Source of the DNA: Hyaloscypha bicolor E
Taxonomy: Eukaryota > Ascomycota > Leotiomycetes > Helotiales > Hyaloscyphaceae
NCBI RefSeq assembly: GCF_002865645.1
Contig: NW_020194620.1
Span: forward strand, 1,991,353-2,055,352
Direction of reading: 5' to 3'
Length of the DNA stretch: 64,000 nucleotides
The notes under the pieces are model-generated. The model had not been told where the DNA came from. It worked only from the letters and a program-made list of their open reading frames with translations, and searched no databases. The translations under genes were made by a program, and so were the position numbers. Positions 22,418 through 32,335 of the stretch are shown here, one piece after another (position 1 is the first letter of the stretch; every line of letters begins with the position of its first letter).

Positions 22418-23674
22418 AATTTGGTTGTAGTCCTATGCAGGTTTCGGAAACCCGAGAGGGACTCTGAGACGAAAAGTCAGTCTAGCAATTGGTATGTGTT
22501 TCTCTCGACCCGAGGCTGTACTATTCCTTTGTTGAAGAGACTCCGTGCTCTTGCTCGGATTAGGGAAATATGAAGATGGGCGTTGCGGGTTATGCACAGA
22601 ATATGGTGTTGAGGTTGTGCAAGATTTGGAGGGTCCGCATTGAGTCGATGACTTGAAAACATTTGCACCCTTGAGTTCAAAGAAGGTGGAAATTTATAAA
22701 TGCGAGACAACGCAAGCCACAACTAATAGAACAAAGAACAACTTGGTGCTAATTTCATAGCAAAGTCTAAGCGAGATAAACAAATACAATATGCTCAAGT
22801 TACTTGCAACATTGTTATTATAAAAACTACATCCACAACCACGCTCTTCAAACATTGTTAGAGTCCATAGGATAGACTATAATGTGCAGTCTACCCACGT
22901 TCAAGCAGAGGATGAATATCTTCACGGGAGAATTTTACTACTGCTCCCGGGTTTGAGTTCCGCATAAAGAGGTCGCCCAAATTAATTTTAGTGATTCTGG
23001 AAGATAGTATTGAGTTACACTCTCCACGATTGTCGAAGATGTATCTAAGTGCAAGTTCCTTAGCTGTCTAAATAGGAAAGGGACAGATTGCTATTGTCGG
23101 ATTGACAAACACTGTTAAAGCCAAGAGCGGCTAGAGGAGATGGCCAGATGACAATGTGACGCTCACCTGATAAGAGGAATCCAATGTCAATGAGAAGATT
23201 GTTCTGTTAAACTTTTATCCTTTGAAAAATATTCTGATCACATTTGGGATTATTGATTCCGCCAGTGTTGGCGTCTTCCATGACTTGAAAAAAGAATGCA
23301 AGTCAAGTAAGACCTTGTGGTTGGGAAGAAAAAGAGAGATATTAACAATATTCGGACTTCATCTCGCCCTTATAATGCTCTAAAATTTCCGCTCTTATCC
23401 CTAAAGGAAGCCGTATCTTTTGATGACCTAATTCTGCCTCCACAAACCCCCGGCTTTATTGATGAAAGAGAATCCAATTACCCCAGTGCTAGCGGTGGCG
23501 TTGCTGAGCAGTATTATTCATGAGTAGAAATCCTTGATAAACATGAATAGTTGGTAATTAAAGCAATACACAAGGGTTTGGCCAGCAATAAGAGATAATA
23601 GATCTTTTGCCATTCCGAGCCGATTATGGAGATTCATCCACCAATACACATGAAGTCCAAAACAGAACCAAGAC
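22418..23674. other. Intergenic, no supported gene
   Basis: About 1.26 kb, AT-rich. Short ORFs (for example plus 23317-23523) have no features. It contains the probable promoter of gene G (minus strand, just above 22417) and the 3' flank of the dehydrogenase gene. Confidence 0.5.
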
Positions 23675-24874
<1,200 letters not shown>

Positions 24875-25318
24875 TTTTAAGAATGTGTGTTTTCAGGAAG
24901 TTTGAGATTGGGAGATGGAATGAAGAGTCATTAATTGGTGTGAGTAGTTGAAGTTGAAGGCGGGAGATCGTTGTCGGGAGGGGAAGGAGTGACCTGCAGC
25001 TTCCGCTTGTACCCCTCAAATTTATTACGTGCATGACGATCAACGAGGGGTTCCCAGGAGCAACGGAAGCTAACTCACGAACCACGCGGAGTGAGCGGTC
25101 GCTATTCCGCAGCAGCATTACTCAGTGCATTTACCCCACCTCTCCCTTTGACTGGCTTGACCCTGAAAGATGATTCGGCGACCCAAGGCAGTGCAGCTAC
25201 CCGAATCGTACGTATTCTGACTAGCCTAGAAATAGGATATAACCCGTGTCAATGTTCCAGCTAGAGGCGACCCTGGAAAGTCGAACAGCGACAGAATTTG
25301 AAGTTGTTCCTGAGGAAG
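24875..25318. other. Intergenic
   Basis: About 440 bp upstream of the dehydrogenase (its promoter) and downstream of the candidate secreted-protein gene. No ORF of note. Confidence 0.5.
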
Positions 25319-25889
25319 CTATTTGGTTGCGTCCTGCTTCCACAGTTTGGAGGTGATCTCCTTTATTTTGTTCACCTCCTCCGGGCCCTCCTTGCTCACC
25401 AAAACCTCCAATTGTTTCCCAGCAGCCACCATTATTGGTGGGGCATTTCCAACCTCTCTTGGCTGAGGAGTGTCGGGAACAGGAATGCCTTCTCCGTTTG
25501 CCATCAGCAGAATTGGGTGTCTCAAAAGCTGTAGTTTGCCGCCGTCCAGGTTCTCCTTCCTGATCTTGCTGCTAAATATTCTTCGTTGTTATCATGAAGA
25601 GTCTTGAGAAACTCGTTCCATCTCATGTGCATGCTGAGGCGGTCGAAGTTGAGGGAGAATGACTCGTGTAATTTGCTAAGAGTGCGATAAGAAGGCCCAC
25701 GGGAGCGGGTATATATCTCGAGCTATATGCCGCTTGGTCTCTTTCCTTATAAAATATATTTTAGCGGAAATCCGTCTCCGGAAGAGCAGCTGCAGAAGGC
25801 GATGAGGAGAGAGCAGGTGTGGATAAACCTGAGGAGATCGCCATGAAAGCGAGAACAGAGAGGAATAGACGGGAGTTTTGGAGGTACAT
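25319..25889 (-). CDS. Possible small secreted protein gene, exon structure unresolved
   Basis: The minus strand opens at 25889 with MYLQNSRLFLSVLAFMAISS, a good signal peptide followed by a Ser/Ala/Pro stretch. A protein-like segment (SFSLNFDRLSMHMRWNEF) follows around 25660-25600. A C-terminal segment containing QLLRHPILLMANGEGI and KLWKQDATK ends at 25319. These pieces are in different frames. I could not find introns that join all three, so this is either a multi-exon gene with non-obvious splice sites or a decaying gene. No known family. Confidence 0.35.
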
Positions 25890-26823
25890 TGGATATTTTT
25901 ACTCCTTTTAGATCATTCATTACGGAAGATGATCGGTTTTATGGAGTTTGAGAAGTTCCCTGGTGTTAACAGAAAGGTGCTGAGCGTATTCTTGGTGGGA
26001 AATTCGGAGACGTGATTGTATTGCATTCTGACCCTGGACTCTTTGCCATTGTCGCCTAGATGAAGGTTGAATCAAGCAAAAGCAGGATAGAAAGCAGCAC
26101 TTGCTGGCCCGAACCTTTGGCCCTACTTGAGAGCCATAATTAATTGACGTCGACAAGGAGAACACGAAAAAGAGTGCACAACGGCATCTGTGCTCAGGTA
26201 TGCGCGTTGACCAGGATGTCGCGTAGATTTGAGAACCTCCCACCCTTCGCGACGCCATGGAATCTTGTTCACACTTCACCGCGTTCAAACTTCACCGCGC
26301 CCACACTTCACCGATTTCTTAACTTTGCACCATCGACGACCCGCAGATTAGTTCCGAGATACCGGTACAATAAAAGACGCGCGTGCGAACCTTCGCTCGG
26401 AATCCCTCGCTGATCCCCCGCACTTCACCGGCCAGGCGGCCATCTCGGCGAACCTCATCTCCGGCGATATGTTGCCCAACCTGAAGGCTGAACCTTAATT
26501 CTTATCCTATCGCCGGCGGTGACAGCAGTGGAGTGTGGAAATCTCCAGCCTCATTTCGGCGTTCACGATTCAAGTAGGTGGTCGGTCCCGGCAAAAAGGA
26601 CTAGCAGGGATTGAAAATGGGGGATAACCCGAGAAGAACTCGTTCCGATGCGGACTTGCTTCGATTTGTGGGAAATTTAATACACCCGATAACATCACAA
26701 GATGAACATCAGTCAGGTTGAAGGTAATATGGGACGTTAGTGCGAACCTGCTCTGAGGTATAAGTATATCATCCCTTGACCTCTCGCCCAGAGACCTCAC
26801 TCCTCTGTTCAGCTCGCAGTCTC
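25890..26823. other. Intergenic promoter region between divergent genes
   Basis: About 930 bp between the divergent 25319-25889 and 26824-28727 genes. CTTCACCG occurs at least four times (about 26274-26315 and near 26425), including a short quasi-tandem cluster, and might be a regulatory element. A TATA-like sequence lies at 26759. No gene. Confidence 0.45.
26759..26769 (+). promoter_or_regulatory. TATA-like element of the secreted barrel protein gene
   Basis: TATAAGTATAT, 55-65 bp upstream of the chosen ATG at 26824. Fungal core promoters often lack a clear TATA box, so this is only suggestive. Confidence 0.3.
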
Positions 26824-28727
26824 ATGATGTTCTCCCTCAAAAGAGCCATTCAATTTGCCTCACTGCTTGCCATTCCAGCAGCATGTGCTCCTTCTACCCA
26901 CTCTTCATATGTCTCCAGCCTCCCCAAGAACTCCCAAACTCTCTTCACCGAGTCTATGGAATGGATGGATGGCTTCTATGACCCCGCAGCTGGCTACCTC
27001 TTCGACGAGAGCTCAGCAACAGCTCTTAGGCACGAGACCAGAAGTTCGGCTTGGTATGCAATTGGACTTCTGGCACGAAATACAGGCGATGATGTGAAAA
27101 ACGCTTTGCAAATCATCTCCAATGTCATTGATAAGCAGTACAAAGATCCTAAGGACCAATGGTTCGTGCCCCTGATGTTTGGGTTCCATGACAACGACGA
27201 ACTGACGAGAACAAGGTATGGTGATTATCAAAAGGAACCAGAAGAGCCTACTGTTGGAACTGCAGCGTATCCAGAAAAGATCTACAACAGTTGGGACCCC
27301 AACTGGCGTGGCTTCATTGGCACCTGCTTCATCGTCGGCTTAGAAGAATTCGGTCACCTGATCACTCCTGAAGTGACCGCTCTCATGGAGAAATCCCTCT
27401 TCAACGCTACGAAGGGCGACGAATATCGAGTTGGTGGTGTGGACACTGATAACCTGTATCCTGCTTATACGAACCCTGTATGTCTGCTTCCAAACCATCA
27501 GGAGAACTCGGCGCTGACCAAGGAAGTCACTCATGCGAGCTTTTGTCTCTGGCTGGACTGGCCGCCGTCTTAATGACAGTAACATGACGACCTCTGGTGA
27601 AAACTACGCAACTGCCGTCATTGACCTGTTCAACCGTGCAAACACGCTTTCCGAGTTCAATAGTGGGACATACACTGGCGTATCATTGTATGCCTTGACT
27701 CTCTGGGCGAAGTATCTGCCAGAAGATTCAATCATGAAGCAAAATGGAGCAAAAATGATTCAGTACACTTGGGAAGCAGTCGCTGAGTTGTGGCATCCAC
27801 AACTGAAGAATGTTGCAGGGCCTTGGGATCGATCTTACGGGTTCGACATGAACCGATATCTCAGCTTGCTTGCACTGCACTTGTGGAACGTCATTGGAAA
27901 GGAAAAGTCATCCATCATCACCAAAGTAAGTCATCCAGCGTAAAATATGAAGCTGTACAAAACTCACCAAAATAGACAGCAGCCATGTCGCACGTGGCCG
28001 ACTGGGCTTACGGACCCCAATTTGCCATCCTCTCAAAATTCCATTCAACCCTGATCCCCGCAGCAGTAGTAAAGAAACTCAACACCTTCCAAGGTGAACA
28101 CACTTTCAAATCCTCAGCCTTCTCTCCTCCATTTGACATCTACCCACGTAACATCACCGCTTGGCTAGCACCAAATATCAGCATCGGTGCTGAGGCCTTC
28201 AACGAAACGACGATTGGTGGGCCTGCGATCAATCCTGGGACTTTCAACCCAGCCATTATTCAATGGAATACTGGAGACGAGATTGGGTATATCACTGTAA
28301 GCTTGATTTCTGTTACTTATGAGACAGGGTATTAACGAAGCTAGTGGTATGCCACTGAGCACGCGCTCACAGCAGTCGCGAGCCCGAAGAACCTGAACCT
28401 GACCTATCCCTACGGCACCGCATCTTCCATCTTCTCCATCATCGTAGCCACATTCAAAAAGTCTAGAGATGTCTCATCTTGGGATGATGTTCAAGGCCTC
28501 ACGGTGAAGGTGTCTGGTAATGTGAATATGACCTACTCGGTTGGATTTGCTGGGAGTAATGGAGGAGCGTATTCGCCCATTAAGTGAGTTCATCGGGGAC
28601 AGAATTGTTGATGAATAAAACTAATGAGTGGGTGTGCAGTGACTTTGAATTCTGGAACTTTACATACACAATGCCGAAGGACTTTGTGGGAACTCCGAAC
28701 TTGGTGTTTGATGTTGAACTGAAGTAG
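26824..28727 (+). CDS. Secreted (alpha/alpha)-barrel-like protein, possibly linalool dehydratase/isomerase-like
   Basis: Five exons: 26824-27477, 27527-27925, 27976-28296, 28345-28583, 28640-28727; introns of 49, 50, 48 and 56 bp; 566 residues. The first 20 residues form a signal peptide (MMFSLKRAIQFASLLAIPAA). The body is helical with aromatic-rich motifs typical of toroid enzymes: WRGFIGTCFIVGLEEF, GTYTGVSLYALTLWA and WDRSYGFDMNRYLSLLAL. The last 200 residues are Asn/Thr-rich with several N-glycosylation sequons and look beta-rich. I know such proteins as widespread uncharacterised fungal secreted proteins; relation to the LinD fold is a guess from the motif style. Substrate unknown. The donor at 27478 and acceptor at 27526 are well supported by frame. 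Confidence 0.75.
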
Positions 28728-29137
28728 TAAAACTGGGGGGGGGGGAGGTGATGAGAGTTCCAAATGAGTTATTAATGATACAATGAATGAATTGTAAAAG
28801 TAGATAGTATTAATGCAATAGTCTTGATCGCCCACACAGAGCTATTCATTCCATACTAAAAAGGGAACCCGCAACTTCTACAAGCAAAGTCGAATTTCGA
28901 TGCTCCGATTCAATCAATCCGTCGTTTCGCTGCTCTAGACGGCATGAAGGAAGTCACCTGCGCGTACAAAGTGGACTCCATCAACCAGTGCCCGAGCCAT
29001 TTAGTGCGGCAGTAGACAGAGCCGCCAGCCCACCCAGCGCCGGGTTGAGGAACATATCACGAACGGTAAGAGAAAGACCCTTCTGAGGAGTCACCCAACG
29101 GGTTGCATGGCACTGATAGAGTCCCCACCCTCGCCAT
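28728..29137. other. Intergenic with a poly-G tract
   Basis: About 410 bp. A run of 12 G lies just after the stop of the preceding gene (about 28735-28746). On the minus strand an open frame at 29214-28981 (containing KGLSLTVRDMFLNPAL) looks protein-like and could be an alternative last exon of the 29138-29659 gene. Confidence 0.4.
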
Positions 29138-29659
29138 TCACCCCCTTCTCCGCCAACTCGGAATTCCAAATCCGGTCGAGACCTCCTCATCCTCCTCATC
29201 CTTATTATATCCATCGTATTGTGGGTGGTCCGGTGAGGGTTTCCACGGAGATAACCTAACAGACGCCAAAACCTCCTTAGCTGGAGATGAAGGCTTTATG
29301 ACTACCGTTCCTTTCTTGGCTGGAGTTTTTCCATCTGCGGAGGGTGCTTTCGCAGGGGATTCTGAGCTTGTTGATGCTGAGCTCGATGTTGATGAAGCAG
29401 CGGGAACTTTCTTGGGTTGCGCTTTCGCAGCAGGTTCTTTTGCCGTGGGTGCTTTCGCAGCTGCGGCCTTCTTGACGGCCGTCGCTTTGATGGCTTTCGC
29501 GGAAGCAGTTTTCTTGGCACTCGAGGCTTTCGCGGCTGGAGCTTTCTTCTCAACACGAGAGCCGACCTGAGTCGCTGGTGCATAGAAGCCCGCAGGCTTA
29601 GTAGCGACATTCCTACTCGACTTCCTTAGGCCAGCGTTTTGGGCTTGCTTTGGGGCCAT
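29138..29659 (-). CDS. Ala/Lys-rich basic protein (histone H1-tail-like composition)
   Basis: ORF of 173 residues from MAPKQAQNAG; the ORF is open further upstream but that part reads like 5' UTR. Residues about 35-95 are almost entirely Ala, Lys, Pro and Ser in AKKxA/AAKAP patterns, as in linker-histone tails and some nucleolar proteins. No globular H1 winged-helix domain is visible. The C-terminus is different: SPWKPSPDHPQYDGYNKDEE followed by an acidic run. A further exon may exist downstream. Nuclear location is an inference from composition. Confidence 0.6.
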   Translation of the reverse strand: MAPKQAQNAGLRKSSRNVATKPAGFYAPATQVGSRVEKKAPAAKASSAKKTASAKAIKATAVKKAAAAKAPTAKEPAAKAQPKKVPAASSTSSSASTSSESPAKAPSADGKTPAKKGTVVIKPSSPAKEVLASVRLSPWKPSPDHPQYDGYNKDEEDEEVSTGFGIPSWRRRG

Positions 29660-29971
29660 GACGAGGAAGGCGATTTGATATACAAAAGTGTCAAGTTGAT
29701 GCTGAAGAGAGGAGAGAGGAGAAATTGAGACTAGCTTGAGGATCTGGAAACCACGGTAGAAAGGAAGTAAATAGGAAGACGAGGTTACATTCCTAGGGAG
29801 AGATACAGATGAGTGCATTCCTCGATAGAAACATAGGGAAACATTCCTCAGCGAATGAGCAACTTGCTTTTCCGCCTCACTGTTCTCCATTCATCGGATG
29901 TTAGAATGCGGCGAAACAATTTTCTTTTGCAGCACAATCGCCGCTTATTATTCATTCTCAGATCATCAAAG

Positions 29972-31106
29972 CTATAGCTTTGGTCCATCCTCGAACAGAT
30001 TTCTGAACGCGACGTAGACCTCTTCCGTCAAATCACTAGCCTGCAAACTCCTCCCCTTCTTCTTAAAAGCCAACCTGGAGCATTCCTATCACTCGTTAGC
30101 ACGTCTTTCTTCCCACAAAGCACATTAAACTCACCCTCGTGACAGCACTCCCCCCAAATGCCGCCAGCGCCAACAACTCAACCTCATCCAACGCCCCATC
30201 ATGCTCCCATATTTTGTCCAAATAAGCCTTCCTCCATCCCAAAAACGTAGCCAACGTCCCCGTTAACGTATCTCCCTGTCCCCCACTTCTCTTCAATCCT
30301 CCCTCAATATCACTAACAAACGTCCTCTCTCCATTAGAAATCCAATCCTCCTTCCCCTTCTTCACTATTGTCACGCCACCAAACGCATTACTTAACTTTT
30401 CCGCCGCCTTTCCACCCTCTAAACCCTCGGTATCAATCCCCTTACTCTTACATAATCGCCCAAACTCCACCACGTTCGGCGTTAATATACACTCTTTATA
30501 ACCTTGTACCAGCTCTGGTTTCGTTTGCGCCAAATTGAGACCATCGGCGTCGAGAACAAAGGGCATGCCTCTTTCCCTCGCTGCTTCTATAACCTTCGCA
30601 CATGTCTCTTGCATCAGCTTATCCCTTCCTAATCCAGGCCCGATAACGAGGACGTGAAGTCGGGGCAGCATTTCGATAACGGATTTTGCGATTGAGGAGG
30701 CGGAATCGGTGGTGCTGGCGTGTGTGGATTGGCGCATCAGGGGGTGCACCATAAGGTTCGGGGAGTAGGTTTTGATTACTTGTGCTGCTTGGGGTTCGCA
30801 GATTACATGACTCTGTTCAATTGAAGTGGTTAGTTGGTGCTTGGTGGTCTAGTAGGAGGGGCAGATGGAGAGCTTGCCATGTCGCATCCCAGTCGCGCGG
30901 ATGCCATGGCGGAGAAGTATGGCGCGCCGGTATAGTCTTCGCTACCTCCTATTACTGCTACTCTGCCCATTTGTCCTGGGAAGCGTGAGATTGGAGCTCG
31001 AGAGGAGGCTAGATGGTGGGGTCGGGGTACCTTTGTGGAATTTCTCCAGCATGGGTGGGATCATCTTCCGCACTTTTAGGAGGATATCTTTGGTAGATTG
31101 AGACAT
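29972..31106 (-). CDS. NNR2: ATP-dependent (S)-NAD(P)H-hydrate dehydratase
   Basis: Four exons: 31106-31031, 30975-30878, 30812-30135, 30085-29972; 321 residues. The protein is the YjeF-C/ribokinase-like repair enzyme that uses ATP to dehydrate damaged NAD(P)HX back to NAD(P)H. Visible family hallmarks are the N-terminal [61 protein letters not shown] and the catalytic [13 protein letters not shown]. The ORF length matches yeast and animal orthologues. Intron 2 (30877-30813) begins with GC rather than GT, and no GT alternative preserves the frame. It is probably a housekeeping gene of cytosol or mitochondria. Confidence 0.93.
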
Positions 31107-31742
31107 CTTGGGTGATTCGGAGGACATTGGAGAAGGTGAGAGGGGAAGTTGTGCTGTTGTTGGAGCTTCCAAGGGAGAGGTTGAGGTGGAGAGATGGCAT
31201 GATGTCACCGTCGAAGCGAACCTTTTCGCAGGGGATGTCACCCTGGAGGAAAGATTCCAAGCTCCTTCTTTTCATCTCATCCGATTTCATTGAACTTCGC
31301 CTCAATTTCTTTGAAAATCCTTGCGCTTTTTCACAGAGAAATATACACACTCCCATATTTCAATTGATGCTCTTTCGAGTTGGGCTTATTTAATGCTCCG
31401 TTCCTCGTCTGTCAAAGTTCTATTCCACGCATGTTACTCGAGTCGACGCGTCGCATCGTGTCGCGCTTATAGTATTCTGCAATTCTTTTCTCCGCTCGAT
31501 TCCAGTTGGGTCGATTCCCGTTTTCCAGGTGATTGCTTTTTCGCCGAAACATCAAGTAGCTTGTCGCCGCAAAGCACTTTGGGTCTTCCGTTTGGATGGC
31601 AAGCGCTGCCCAAGGAGGATGCGGCGGCAGGAGTGTTTGAGTTGCCCGGCTCTCTTTTTCCACAACCTCATCGATGTCGTTTTCTCCATGTTCGGAAAGT
31701 TCTCAGACCACAGTGTCGTTGGCGATACGCTCTCCTCCAGAG
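31107..31742. other. Intergenic
   Basis: About 640 bp upstream of the NAD(P)HX dehydratase gene. Overlapping ORFs on both strands show no domain. Confidence 0.5.
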
Positions 31743-32125
31743 ATGTCTTGCGACGTTTGCCAGCGTGGACATGGAAATCCCGTCTCCCCCCATTCCCCAC
31801 CACGCTTCTAGCCATCGAGCAGGAGGCGCACTCCGGATGTGAGCTCTGCCCCATTGTGCGAGATACGATGGACAATACGTCATCCTGGCGGATGGCAATA
31901 CCCTCAAAACAGCCAGAAACCCTGGAGTTGGCCAACACCTATTGACAGAAAATTTTCATGTGCCGTGAGAGTTGCGGTTACCTTGATCGCTCTTTTAGGC
32001 CAGATGACCATGAGCCGTTGTTGAGTCTGTTGGTTGGCGAATGGAGAGGTGGCAAGGACGACTTGCATACTTTGGAGAGTCGTGGTCTTTTGCTGCAGAA
32101 ATCGAAGACGGAAAAAGAGTCTTAG
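31743..32125 (+). pseudogene. Relic of a HET-type gene N-terminus
   Basis: Starts MSCDVCQRGHGNPVSPHSPP and then changes frame to a segment containing EAHSGCELCPIVRDTMDN. A later frame reads CRESCGYLDRSFRPDDHEP. The order Cys-x-x-Cys, then a short helix, then G-C-x-L-C is the usual start of fungal HET-domain (heterokaryon incompatibility) proteins. At least one frameshift or stop interrupts it, and no HET core follows before the next gene. I therefore read it as a truncated, inactive remnant. It could instead be a short gene with an unrecognised intron. Confidence 0.35.
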
Positions 32126-32335
32126 AAGAGAGTAGGCGTTTTCATAGGCCTATTCACTGAGGGGAATATTCATTAGTACAAACGGATGTTCAAAAAGGGG
32201 CCGGAGACAGTTGTGAGAATTATATAAGCAGCAGCAATTCTAGCTGGTATATTTGATAATCTTACACTTCTCCTGCCTCAAGCCAAGATCCCCTTGCAGC
32301 CAAGTTCAAAGTACTACTTTGACTAACGCTCTCTC

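Noticed and set aside
29103..29570. Plus-strand Ala/Phe-rich ORF opposite the Ala/Lys-rich gene
   Set aside because: Complement of AAR/GCN codons; no start context or homology.
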